Positions 46,916-54,167 of a DNA stretch of 64,000 bases are shown here, in pieces. Source of the DNA: Clostridia bacterium (GTDB taxonomy: Bacteria > Bacillota > Clostridia > Oscillospirales > CAG-272); the NCBI GenBank assembly GCA_017502875.1, contig JAFVUF010000016.1:62001-126000 (forward strand), in the 5' to 3' direction. Under the pieces are notes generated by a model. It did not search any database. It was not told where the DNA came from and was given only the letters and a program-made list of their open reading frames with translations. Position numbers and translations under genes: made by a program. How positions within the stretch are numbered: position 1 is the first letter of the stretch; the number at the start of each line of letters is the position of its first letter.

Positions 46916-47998
46916 TTATTTGTTTTTACGTCTTGCGCGTCTGACTCGGTTGATATGGCGTTCAAAGGTTCCGCTTTGGATAAGCTCAGCGAGCACGTAT
47001 TGCTCGAAAACAGGAACGGTGCAGGAGTAAAAGCCAAGCTTTGATTCAAAGCTTGGTAAAAGCAGTTCAGGTAAGACGGCATATCCTACACGTACAGACG
47101 GAGCGACAGTTCTTGAAAAGGTGTTAAGATAGATTACCGAGCCGTTTTCGGACATAGAAAAGAGAGTGTCCTCGTTTTTAGTGGAGACGGTAAGCTCGGA
47201 ATCGTAATTATCCTCAATTATAAACCCCTGCCGTTCCTTTGCCCATCGAAGATATTCATATCTTTTTGAAGCGCTTGCGGTAACGCCGCTTGGAAAGCTG
47301 TTAAAAGGCGTTACATGCAGAACGGTAGCGTCTGTGCGATTAAGCTCGACGGTTGATATACCGTCGCTTCCGAGCTTTAACATATCGCATTTAGCGCCGC
47401 TAAGAGAGTATACCCTTCTTATTTTGTCGTATGACGGAGCTTCAAGGGCGTACGTTCTTTGGCTTCCGAGGAGCTGAATCATAAGACTGTAAAGGTATTC
47501 AGCGCCCGAACCGATAATTATCTGCTCAGGGCGGGCTACAATCCCGTTACTACGGGCAAGATAGCTTGAAATAGCGTAACGAAGCTCCGGACAGCCGTGG
47601 TTTGGTGATATGATAAGTATCCGTTCACCGTACTCCGATATAACCTTTCGCATAGCTCTGCTGAGCGCAGAAAAGGGAATCATATTATCGTTTATGTGAG
47701 AAACGTCGGTTGCGGGTGCGATGGAAGGCTTGATTTCCGCATTTGAATTAAAGTCGCTTTTCTTATAAATTACAAAATATCCGCTTCTTTGTCTTGCCTC
47801 CGTATACCCTTCGTCGCACAAAAGCTGATATGCGTGCTCAACCGTTATAACGCTGACCTCAGCGTCCTCGGCAAGCAGGCGCTTTGATGGAAGCTTTGCG
47901 CCGAGGCTGTATATTTCGTTTTGAATATCTGTTCTTATCTGGTAATAAAGCTGCATATAAGCGCTTACGCCTGAGTTTTTTTCTATGCGATACTTCAT
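46916..47998 (-). CDS. MocR/GntR-aminotransferase-like regulator, C-terminally short
   Basis: A 360-aa protein with an N-terminal GntR winged helix (residues ~1-75, LPSKRLLAEDAEVSVITVEHAYQLL) joined to a class I aminotransferase-like domain, the MocR/PdxR plan. Two features are odd. The region that should carry the PLP Schiff-base lysine reads NTFSRTVAPSVRVGY, with Arg instead of Lys. The protein stops after RVRRARRKNK, about 100 residues before the usual end, where the small aminotransferase domain should follow. No continuation exists in the 87 bases before the kinase promoter. It may still bind PLP or DNA, or be decaying. Confidence 0.82.
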   Translation of the reverse strand: MKYRIEKNSGVSAYMQLYYQIRTDIQNEIYSLGAKLPSKRLLAEDAEVSVITVEHAYQLLCDEGYTEARQRSGYFVIYKKSDFNSNAEIKPSIAPATDVSHINDNMIPFSALSRAMRKVISEYGERILIISPNHGCPELRYAISSYLARSNGIVARPEQIIIGSGAEYLYSLMIQLLGSQRTYALEAPSYDKIRRVYSLSGAKCDMLKLGSDGISTVELNRTDATVLHVTPFNSFPSGVTASASKRYEYLRWAKERQGFIIEDNYDSELTVSTKNEDTLFSMSENGSVIYLNTFSRTVAPSVRVGYAVLPELLLPSFESKLGFYSCTVPVFEQYVLAELIQSGTFERHINRVRRARRKNK

Positions 47999-48133
47999 TG
48001 GTTATACAGTTCTCCTATGTAAGTGTTTTTTTGATGATACCAGATATAATATATCACAAAACAAAGCTTATGTAAACATCTTTTATAAAAATTTAAATTG
48101 TAAACAAAATAAAGATAAATTTTCCAGATTCTA

Positions 48134-48162
48134 TTGACAAAGCAAATGAGGTGTGATATACT
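48134..48162 (+). promoter_or_regulatory. Strong promoter of the gene at 48295
   Basis: Perfect TTGACA (48134-48139), a 17-bp spacer, and TATACT (48157-48162) preceded by TGA (extended -10). The leader of about 125 nt has a GAGG/CCTC hairpin and a palindrome near 48207-48221. Confidence 0.85.
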
Positions 48163-48294
48163 TCAAATGTGAATTTAAGAGGTTAATTCCTCGTTGTTAA
48201 TATTGCAGTAAATATTACTGTTCTTCGGTGATTAAACGGTAAAAAATGTTGATTTTTTAAACCCGTAACTGTAAATAGTGAAGGGAAATGAAAA

Positions 48295-48969
48295 ATGGAG
48301 TCAAAAGACAAGCTTCTTTCTTGTATTAAGAAAAAAGAAAAATACAGCTGCGCAAAGGATATGATACGCTTTCTTTCGCGTGAAGCCAAGAGCTTTACAT
48401 ACGATGAGCTTCTTGGGGAAGCTGTTATAGACGGTTTTATGGAGCAGGACGACAGGTACGTTGTAGTGCTTGCGGGCTTCATTGATATGTACTCAAACAC
48501 TGTGAGCAAATACGATATGGACCGTAATGAGCTTTACAGATTTATAAATGATAATACATACGGCTCGGTCATGTGCGACATTACGGATACGGACGTAAGG
48601 TTTAGCTGTTACGGAGAGCAAATAAAGTACTTCGACCTTTCAAGAACAGTGGATTATATGCTTGGTATAGCATATTCCTTGCTTACGGGTCGCATTGAAC
48701 GTAAAAATATTGATTTTATGTATCTTATCTACAATCCGACTGAGCTTGATATAGATAGGGACGATAAGGAAGAAGCACTCGCTGTTTATGAAAGGCTTTG
48801 TGAGGAGTGTAACACTCTTGATCTTTCAACTCTTTTCACTGTTACGGTTATGTATCTCAGGGATATAAGAGGTATTGGCAAAATAACCGATGAAGAGCTT
48901 GAAATGCTCGGCTATAATTTTACGGTTTACCTTTGTGATCAGGAGCTTTATCCAACGCTTTTGGTTTAA
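48295..48969 (+). CDS. Unrecognised 224-aa soluble protein
   Basis: I do not recognise this gene. It has no signal peptide or membrane segment. It is rich in Asp, Glu and Tyr, with a helical N-terminal 60 residues, a central acidic strand-rich part (CDITDTDVRFSCYGEQ near residue 95), and a helical C-terminal half (YERLCEECNTLDLSTLFTV near 165). A strong promoter with a 125-nt leader suggests that it is expressed. It is followed after 86 bases by the cytosolic beta-helix gene; both may form a unit. No function is proposed. Confidence 0.55.
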   Translation: MESKDKLLSCIKKKEKYSCAKDMIRFLSREAKSFTYDELLGEAVIDGFMEQDDRYVVVLAGFIDMYSNTVSKYDMDRNELYRFINDNTYGSVMCDITDTDVRFSCYGEQIKYFDLSRTVDYMLGIAYSLLTGRIERKNIDFMYLIYNPTELDIDRDDKEEALAVYERLCEECNTLDLSTLFTVTVMYLRDIRGIGKITDEELEMLGYNFTVYLCDQELYPTLLV

Positions 48970-49055
48970 TAAACCGTTATTGTGCTTTTATAGCAGCTGA
49001 AAAATTGTTTTTTTATTATTATACAACCAAAAAATAAATGAGGATGGTGTAAGTT

Positions 49056-50498
49056 ATGGAAAGTAAGTATTTATCGTATGAGCAATTCGGTGCAGTTGGC
49101 GACGGTGTGCACGATGATATAGAAGCTATCGTAGCTTGTCATGATGAAGCTAACCGTTTGAATGTTCCTGTCAAAGCCAAGGACGGCGCAACGTATTATA
49201 TCGGTGGCAAAAAAATGACCGCCGTTATAAAAACTGACGTTGATTTCGGAAAAGCAAAATTTATTATTGATGACATAGTGCTTGAAGACAGAGAAAGCTA
49301 CGTCTTTTCGATTGAATCAGATTACAGCTTTGAGCCTGTGGAAATAGAATCTCTCGCGGTTGATCAGAGAAAGCTTAATCTGGATAAAAAAGGCAACTAT
49401 TTTGTCCGTGTATTTGATGACAATCATCGTGTTTTCAGAAGAAAAGGTGTTCACGCAAATAACGGATCTGCCGCGGAGGATATATTTATTGTCGATAGTG
49501 AAGGAAATATATTGACAACAATAGATTTTGATTATCCCAAGGTAACAAGATCCGAAATGAAATGTATTGACGATGCTCCCATAACTGTTAGCGGCGGTAT
49601 TTTTACCACAATCGCAAATCAGATGGAGTCGTATTATTACTACCATTTCCGCGGCTTCAACGTAACCAGAGCCCACGTAACGATATGCGGTTTTGAGCAT
49701 TACGTAGAGGGTGAGCTTGATCACGGAGCTCCTTATCACGGATTTATACGTTCTAATTATGCCGCCGATTTAACAATAAAGGACGCTATTGTAACCGGTA
49801 GACGTATGTACCAGAACTGCAGAAGGACAACGCGTGACGGACTTGGCTCGTATGATCTGAGCTTTTGGTCGTCGATAGACGTGCGCTGTATAAACGTTAA
49901 GCAGTCTAATGATATAACGGATCACAAGTATTGGGGAGTTTACACCTCGAATTTCTGTAAGAATCTTATGCTGGATTCCTGTGTACTCTCCCGCTTTGAC
50001 GCGCATATGGGAGTTACCAATTTCACGATACGTAACAGTAAGCTCGGTCATTCGGGAATTATGCTTACGGGCTTTGGCGAGGGTATAATCGAGAACACAG
50101 AGGTGTATACGCATTCGTTTATTATTTTACGTCCCGATTACGGTTCAACGTGGAATGGAACGTTAAGCATTAAAGACTGTGTATGGTGTCCTGACAGACG
50201 TGATAATTCCATGGTTTACGCCGTTAATACCGAGGACCATGATTTTGGATATTACTGCTGTCAGCCGAAGGTTATGACAATTGACGGAATGCATGTTAAA
50301 AACGCCGATGTTGCGGATATGAAGCTCTATCTTCTCCGCAAATTTACTGACCGGCCTATATCGGAAGAAAAGGCATCTCCGTACGGAAGAGTAAATGAGT
50401 TTTATATAAGCCGTCTTACAACCGATAACGGCGCTGAGCTTGAGCTTTCTGAATGTCCTGAGCTTTATCCTGAAACTAAGGTGATTTACAAAGACTGA
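49056..50498 (+). CDS. Cytosolic right-handed beta-helix protein (pectate-lyase-like fold)
   Basis: A 480-aa protein beginning with SYEQFGAVGDGVHDDIEAI, the mark of the Pectate_lyase_3/glycosyl hydrolase 28-like beta-helix superfamily. Repeating strand units (LTIKDAIVTGR, LMLDSCVLSR, FTIRNSKLGHSG, LSIKDCVWCPDRR) run from residue ~165 to 400. There is no signal peptide, unlike secreted pectinases, so it acts inside the cell or leaves by another route. Catalytic residues cannot be assigned. It precedes the terminator at 50512 and follows the unknown gene at 48295. Confidence 0.7.
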   Translation: MESKYLSYEQFGAVGDGVHDDIEAIVACHDEANRLNVPVKAKDGATYYIGGKKMTAVIKTDVDFGKAKFIIDDIVLEDRESYVFSIESDYSFEPVEIESLAVDQRKLNLDKKGNYFVRVFDDNHRVFRRKGVHANNGSAAEDIFIVDSEGNILTTIDFDYPKVTRSEMKCIDDAPITVSGGIFTTIANQMESYYYYHFRGFNVTRAHVTICGFEHYVEGELDHGAPYHGFIRSNYAADLTIKDAIVTGRRMYQNCRRTTRDGLGSYDLSFWSSIDVRCINVKQSNDITDHKYWGVYTSNFCKNLMLDSCVLSRFDAHMGVTNFTIRNSKLGHSGIMLTGFGEGIIENTEVYTHSFIILRPDYGSTWNGTLSIKDCVWCPDRRDNSMVYAVNTEDHDFGYYCCQPKVMTIDGMHVKNADVADMKLYLLRKFTDRPISEEKASPYGRVNEFYISRLTTDNGAELELSECPELYPETKVIYKD

Positions 50499-50511
50499 TG
50501 ATATAAATTCC

Positions 50512-50538
50512 AAAAATGCGCCGATAGGCGCATTTTTG
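50512..50538 (+). terminator. Terminator of the beta-helix gene
   Basis: A perfect 11-bp stem (50512-50522 with 50527-50537) with a GATA loop, ending in five T. It begins 13 bases after the stop codon. Confidence 0.92.
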
Positions 50539-50878
50539 TTCGAGCTTTTGATATAGGAAAAACAAAATAAAAATTACGGAAGCAGTTTGTTTGTCAAACA
50601 CTTCACTCCGTTAATAAGTTAGTTATAAAAGCCAACAAAATAAGCGGCGGGATACATCTTTTAGGTGTATCCCGTTACTTTTTTCTTACTGAATCGTTTA
50701 ATTCACTTGCTACGTCGTATATTGTAGCTTATGACTGTTTACTATGTAATATCGTGAACTATTATAGAATATTATAAAGTGTGGTATAAATCTCTGTCTT
50801 TATTTGCGGTTTAGGGATTATTCGCAATTATTTGGTAAAATAATAATACCAAAACCAAAGCGTAAAGGAGAGTGTTTT
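50539..50878 (+). other. Gap with an orphan terminator and the recombinase promoter region
   Basis: No gene is visible. A second hairpin, stem 50648-50656 with 50666-50674, followed by an AC and a T-run to about 50683, looks like a terminator with no gene before it. Near 50783-50790 an extended -10 (TGGTATAAA) probably starts the recombinase transcript. A 6-bp hairpin with arms TTTGGT and ACCAAA lies at about 50831-50852, just before the ribosome site. Confidence 0.5.
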
Positions 50879-51718
50879 ATGAAAAGGATTTTAGACCCAA
50901 GCAAAATTGAGGAATTTGAACTCCATTTAAGAAACGAGGAAAGGAGCGCGGCAACGGTTGAAAAATATATGCGGGACGTAAGGTTCTTTGCCTCGTTTAT
51001 CTGTGATACGGAAATCGACAAGCAGAAGGTGCTTGACTACAAGAGTAAGCTCGGAGAAGCCTACGCCGTATCGAGCGCAAACTCAATGATAGCGGCAATG
51101 AATTGCTTTCTTCGCTTTTGCGGATGGCATGAATTGTGCGTCAAGCAGTTCAAAATGCAAAGAGAGGTTTACTGCTCGGAGGAAAAAGAGCTTACCCGCG
51201 CGGAATATATTCGGTTGCTTGATACGGCAAAAGCAAAGCGCAACGTACGGCTCAATTTGATAATTCAGACGATTTGCGGTACGGGTATCCGCGTGAGTGA
51301 ATTGCGGTATATCACCGTGGAAGCGTTGAAAAGCGGTGAAGCGATAGTTAACTGTAAGGGTAAAAACAGGCGTGTGTTTATCGTTCCCGAGTTAAAGAAA
51401 AAATTGCTCCGTTACGTGAAGGAGCAGGGAATTATCACTGGAACTGTATTCGTTACAAGGGCCGGTAATCCGGTAAGCAGACATAGCATATGGAAGGATA
51501 TGAAGGCTTTGTGCGAGCAGGCAAACGTATCGCCGAGCAAGGTATTCCCACACAATCTCCGTCATCTGTTTGCCCGTACTTTTTACGGCATTGAAAAGGA
51601 TATTGCCAAGCTTGCGGATATACTCGGACACGCCAGCATCAATACGACTCGCATTTATATCGTCTCGACAGGCGCGGAGCATAAGCGCAAGCTGGAGCAT
51701 ATGCGACTGATCGTATAA
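50879..51718 (+). CDS. Tyrosine recombinase (candidate invertase of the adjacent switch)
   Basis: A 279-aa site-specific recombinase of the phage integrase/Xer family. The N-terminal SAM-like core-binding domain spans ~8-90 (FELHLRNEERSAATVEKYMRD). The catalytic domain holds Arg in GTGIRVSEL near residue 140, the HNLRH box near 222, GHASINTTRIY near 256 with His and the nucleophilic Tyr. All catalytic residues are visible, so it should be active. ATG 50879 follows AAAGGAGAG; the frame is open to 50804, but no ribosome site supports it. Its stop lies 40 bases before an 18-bp inverted repeat, so promoter inversion is the probable job. No excisionase or phage genes are near. Confidence 0.88.
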   Translation: MKRILDPSKIEEFELHLRNEERSAATVEKYMRDVRFFASFICDTEIDKQKVLDYKSKLGEAYAVSSANSMIAAMNCFLRFCGWHELCVKQFKMQREVYCSEEKELTRAEYIRLLDTAKAKRNVRLNLIIQTICGTGIRVSELRYITVEALKSGEAIVNCKGKNRRVFIVPELKKKLLRYVKEQGIITGTVFVTRAGNPVSRHSIWKDMKALCEQANVSPSKVFPHNLRHLFARTFYGIEKDIAKLADILGHASINTTRIYIVSTGAEHKRKLEHMRLIV

Positions 51719-51721
51719 AAT

Positions 51722-51751
51722 AAAAAGACCCGATGTGAGTGCACCGAGACT
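51722..51751 (-). terminator. Candidate minus-strand terminator outside the switch
   Basis: Read leftward, 51751-51742 can pair with 51735-51726 (one mismatch and two G-U pairs, 6-nt loop), and is followed by four to five T. It could stop transcripts that leave the switch leftwards before they run antisense into the recombinase gene. Confidence 0.45.
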
Positions 51752-51758
51752 GTAGACA

Positions 51759-51776
51759 ACATAACGAGAGTTATGT
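51759..51776 (+). repeat. Left inverted repeat of the invertible segment
   Basis: ACATAACGAGAGTTATGT, 18 bp, occurs again in exact reverse complement at 52021-52038. Each copy is itself nearly palindromic (arms ACATAAC and GTTATGT around a GAGA core), as expected of tyrosine-recombinase crossover sites, where the asymmetric core sets orientation. Confidence 0.92.
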
Positions 51777-51786
51777 GATATTAGAC

Positions 51787-51803
51787 ATCTGAAATTTTCA
51801 GAT
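51787..51803. promoter_or_regulatory. Perfect palindrome at the start point of the invertible promoter
   Basis: ATCTGAAATTTTCAGAT has arms of 8 bp around one base. It spans about +3 to +19 of the predicted transcript (start near 51806, leftwards). Its size suits a TetR-family operator, and the first gene of the controlled operon encodes a TetR-type protein. It could also form a 5' hairpin in the RNA. Confidence 0.55.
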
Positions 51804-51812
51804 ACATATGGG

Positions 51813-51841
51813 ATTATACCACAAAACAAATCAAAAATCAA
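51813..51841 (-). promoter_or_regulatory. Invertible sigma-A promoter, currently pointing left
   Basis: Minus-strand TTGATT (complement of 51836-51841), exactly 17 bp, then TATAAT (complement of 51813-51818) with TGG directly upstream, an extended -10. It is the best promoter in the segment; I found none on the plus strand between 51777 and 52191. Confidence 0.85.
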
Positions 51842-51914
51842 TAGGGTTGGCGAAATTTATAACCCGACGAGACAAATTTATTAAATATGACCCAAAAAAT
51901 CGCATAACGATAAC

Positions 51915-51961
51915 GCCTTTCGTATACTTTTTTCAAAAAAAATACGGCGAAAGGCTTTTTG
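51915..51961 (+). terminator. Rightward terminator inside the switch
   Basis: A long hairpin: GCCTTTCG (51915-51922) pairs with CGAAAGGC (51948-51955), extended inside by A/T pairs, and is followed by five T. On the opposite strand no T-run follows, so it acts only rightwards in this orientation and would act leftwards after inversion. Confidence 0.85.
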
Positions 51962-52020
51962 TCGCGCTTTTTTCTTTACGCCTATGCTGTTATTTGTTTA
52001 TGCAATCAGCGCTTTTAACT

Positions 52021-52038
52021 ACATAACTCTCGTTATGT
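52021..52038 (-). repeat. Right inverted repeat of the invertible segment
   Basis: Exact reverse complement of 51759-51776 over all 18 bp; flanking bases do not match. A partial copy of the core (CATAACGA) also occurs inside the segment near 51903. Confidence 0.92.
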
Positions 52039-52085
52039 CGCTTTATTAGTTCTTGTGAACGGTATATCGTTGATAAAAATCATCA

Positions 52086-52118
52086 TCCTACTTAGATAGG
52101 AATTTTTTTAGGAAGTAG
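52086..52118 (+). promoter_or_regulatory. Possible attenuator in the operon leader
   Basis: A 5-bp hairpin (52086-52090 with 52097-52101) is followed by a run of seven T, like a weak terminator. An alternative stem pairs CTACTT (52088-52093) with AAGTAG (52113-52118) and would disrupt it. It lies between the right repeat and the first gene. Confidence 0.4.
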
Positions 52119-52191
52119 ATGTAGTGTTCACTAATTGCCTTCAAGTTTTTTGAAATGTATTGGTCGCGGATGAAATGGAGGGGATAACCGA

Positions 52192-52818
52192 ATGAGGTAC
52201 GAAGCGGAAATTAAAGAGCTTCTGATAAAAAATGCCATACATCTAATAGCCGAAGGCGGCTTTGAAAAAGCGACAACTAAGGAACTGACTCACAGTGGAG
52301 GACAATTGCCTGATTTCAAGATGAATGAGGTCTATATCTACCGATTCTTTGGCAGTAAGGAGAATCTGTACGAAGCGGCTTTCGTTCGTTTGGATACGGA
52401 ATTGTTCTACGCGTTTAAGCGCGGAGTTGAGCTCGTCGGAGGCTTCGAGGACGGGGTGAAAGACAAGTTGGGTAGATTTTTCCTGATGGCTTGGAATTTC
52501 ATTTTAGGCAACGAGGAGCGCTGCCGCTGTTACGTCAGATATTACTATTCGATTTACTTCAAGGGACGTTCCAGCGAGGCTCACAAAAAGCTTTTTGAGG
52601 GAATAGTCGGTGAAATGGCTGCGCTTTTCAAGGATGAAGCGGACGTTGAAGCTATACTGCATAGCGTTTTTACCGCAATGTTTGATTTTGCTATTCGTGT
52701 GTACAACGGCGAGCTTGAAGATAGTGATATCAACAGACCTCATATCTTCAATGTGCTTTATTGCATGATGGTGACGTATCTGAGGAAGTCGGAAAAATCG
52801 TCATTAACATTTAGGTGA
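52192..52818 (+). CDS. TetR/AcrR-family regulator, first gene of the phase-variable operon
   Basis: A 208-aa transcriptional regulator. The N-terminal helix-turn-helix spans ~10-62 (IKNAIHLIAEGGFEKATTKEL, then VYIYRFFGSKENLYEAAF); between the helices there is a longer loop than usual (THSGGQLPDFKMNE). The C-terminal ligand/dimer domain is helical, with a Cys-Tyr-rich stretch RCRCYVRYYYSIYF near residue 108. As first gene behind the switch it could give feedback on the operon, perhaps through the palindrome at 51787-51803. The start ATG follows GGAGGGG by 8 bases. Confidence 0.85.
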   Translation: MRYEAEIKELLIKNAIHLIAEGGFEKATTKELTHSGGQLPDFKMNEVYIYRFFGSKENLYEAAFVRLDTELFYAFKRGVELVGGFEDGVKDKLGRFFLMAWNFILGNEERCRCYVRYYYSIYFKGRSSEAHKKLFEGIVGEMAALFKDEADVEAILHSVFTAMFDFAIRVYNGELEDSDINRPHIFNVLYCMMVTYLRKSEKSSLTFR

Positions 52819-52866
52819 CAGATTTGAAAAAGATACTTTTGAGTTTTTTAGGAGAGGAGGACAAGA

Positions 52867-53361
52867 ATGGCTAAAAGCAAGCTGATAAGAGCTTTCTTGA
52901 TTGTCGGAAGCGTACTGATCATCGTCGCTGCTTCACTAATGTGCTGGATACTTGCGACAGAGGATGAACGTAGCGTAATCAAGGTTAAGCCGGAGGAAGG
53001 CAAACCGGAGTCGCTCACATTTGAGAATCTCACTCTCGTACCCGGCGAAGAATGTGAATACATAATTCTTCTTGAAAAGGTAAGCGTAAGTAAATATGAT
53101 CTAAAGTTTGATTTCATAGAAACCGAGAAAAAGGCACTCAGTAATTACGCGCGCGTGAAAATTATCGCAAACGGCGTGGTTATATCCGACGAGCTGCTCG
53201 CGGATGCCTTTGTAAATGAAAAAATCGTATTACCCGTTGACTTCGATGAGGGAAAGAACACGGAGCTGAAGGTTGTGTATTATCTTCCTCTTGACGTAGG
53301 AAACGAAGCAAAAAATGCTGAGGCGGTATTTAAATTGCTGCTGACGGCAAGTAACGAATGA
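52867..53361 (+). CDS. Membrane-anchored extracytoplasmic protein of unknown function
   Basis: A 164-aa protein with a positively charged N-terminus and one membrane segment (residues ~8-30, LIRAFLIVGSVLIIVAASLM). The rest (~35-164) is predicted outside, beta-rich and without cysteines, resembling a small sandwich domain such as that of TasA-like proteins (EECEYIILLEKVSVSKYDLKFD). It lacks the AxFT stretch of the SipW substrates, so the segment may stay as an anchor. It lies directly before the first signal peptidase gene (8-base gap), which suggests an accessory or anchor role comparable in position to TapA in Bacillus; that comparison is positional only. Confidence 0.6.
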   Translation: MAKSKLIRAFLIVGSVLIIVAASLMCWILATEDERSVIKVKPEEGKPESLTFENLTLVPGEECEYIILLEKVSVSKYDLKFDFIETEKKALSNYARVKIIANGVVISDELLADAFVNEKIVLPVDFDEGKNTELKVVYYLPLDVGNEAKNAEAVFKLLLTASNE

Positions 53362-53369
53362 GGTAATTT

Positions 53370-54167
53370 ATGGAGAAATCGAAGATAGGTAAGATAGTCC
53401 TCGACACACTTCTTTACATATTTCTCGCGATAAGTATTTTTTCGGTGTTTATTACCGTATTATCTAAACGTGATGCTGATGGCGCCGCCGAGGTCTTCGG
53501 ATACCAGATGCGCGTAGTAACGTCTGATTCTATGGCGGAGAGTGAGTTTACCGACGTATCCGCCTATAAGATTAAGGATATCCCGATTCGTTCTATGGTA
53601 TTCATAAAAGCAATGCCGGACGAAGCGGACAAAGCGGACGACTTTTACCGCAGTCTGAAGATAGGCGACGTGCTGACGTTCCGCTACGTTTACACAACGC
53701 AGGTAACTATAACCCACCGTATCACCTATATTACCGAAAAGGACACGGTCGGATTTATCATTGAGCTTGCGGGAGACAACAAGAACTCCGAGGACGGACA
53801 GCTTGTTCAGGTCATTGATACTTCCATTCCAAACAATACCAATTACGTAATCGGAAAGGTTACGGGGCAGTCTTATTCGCTCGGGCTTCTTATGAGCTTC
53901 TTAATGCAGCCCGTTGCAATAGTTCTTCTGATTATCGTACCGTGTTTTATTATCATCTCGCTTGAGGTTTTAAAAATAACAAAGGTGCTTTCAGCAGACA
54001 AAAAGAAACGTGAGCAAGAGGAAAAAGAGGAGAAGGAAAAAGAACTTGAGGAGCTTCGCCGTAAGCTCGCGGAGCTTGAAAAGGAAAAAAACGAACTAAA
54101 TCCCCCTAAGCCTACTGTTACAGATATAAATGACAATGAAGAAAACAAGGAGGATAAAACGGAATGA
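53370..54167 (+). CDS. sipW: SipW-type signal peptidase I (first copy)
   Basis: A 265-aa membrane peptidase of the endoplasmic-reticulum-type S26B group. The nucleophile is Ser54 in VTSDSM; the general base is His116 in TITHRITY, where ordinary bacterial type I peptidases have Lys; ELAGDNKNSEDG near 131 supplies the conserved Asp. Membrane segments lie at ~10-32 and ~170-197. A highly charged coiled coil (KKREQEEKEEKEKELEELRR) and an acidic tail follow, inside the cell. SipW enzymes process TasA/CalY precursors, several of which follow. The next gene overlaps by four bases (ATGA). Confidence 0.92.
   Translation: MEKSKIGKIVLDTLLYIFLAISIFSVFITVLSKRDADGAAEVFGYQMRVVTSDSMAESEFTDVSAYKIKDIPIRSMVFIKAMPDEADKADDFYRSLKIGDVLTFRYVYTTQVTITHRITYITEKDTVGFIIELAGDNKNSEDGQLVQVIDTSIPNNTNYVIGKVTGQSYSLGLLMSFLMQPVAIVLLIIVPCFIIISLEVLKITKVLSADKKKREQEEKEEKEKELEELRRKLAELEKEKNELNPPKPTVTDINDNEENKEDKTE

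Larger units (their letters stand above)
51759..52038. promoter_or_regulatory. Invertible promoter switch (280 bp), OFF orientation
   Basis: The segment between two perfect 18-bp inverted repeats carries an outward promoter on the minus strand (51813-51841), a palindrome near its start point (51787-51803), and a plus-strand terminator (51915-51961). Next to it is an intact tyrosine recombinase. In this orientation the promoter points away from the operon at 52192, and the terminator shields the operon from read-through. Inversion would place the promoter's -10 at about 51979-51984, reading into the operon through a leader of roughly 200 nt. Inversion itself is inferred from the structure. Confidence 0.88.

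Noticed and set aside
50879..51718. Integrase as a remnant of a prophage or conjugative element
   Set aside because: No phage, relaxase, excisionase or tRNA attachment site is nearby, and the flanking inverted, not direct, repeats fit an inversion switch better.
51718..51722. Long antisense RNA from the OFF promoter through the recombinase gene
   Set aside because: A hairpin with T-run on the minus strand lies just outside the left repeat and would probably stop the transcript, so a long antisense RNA is not supported.
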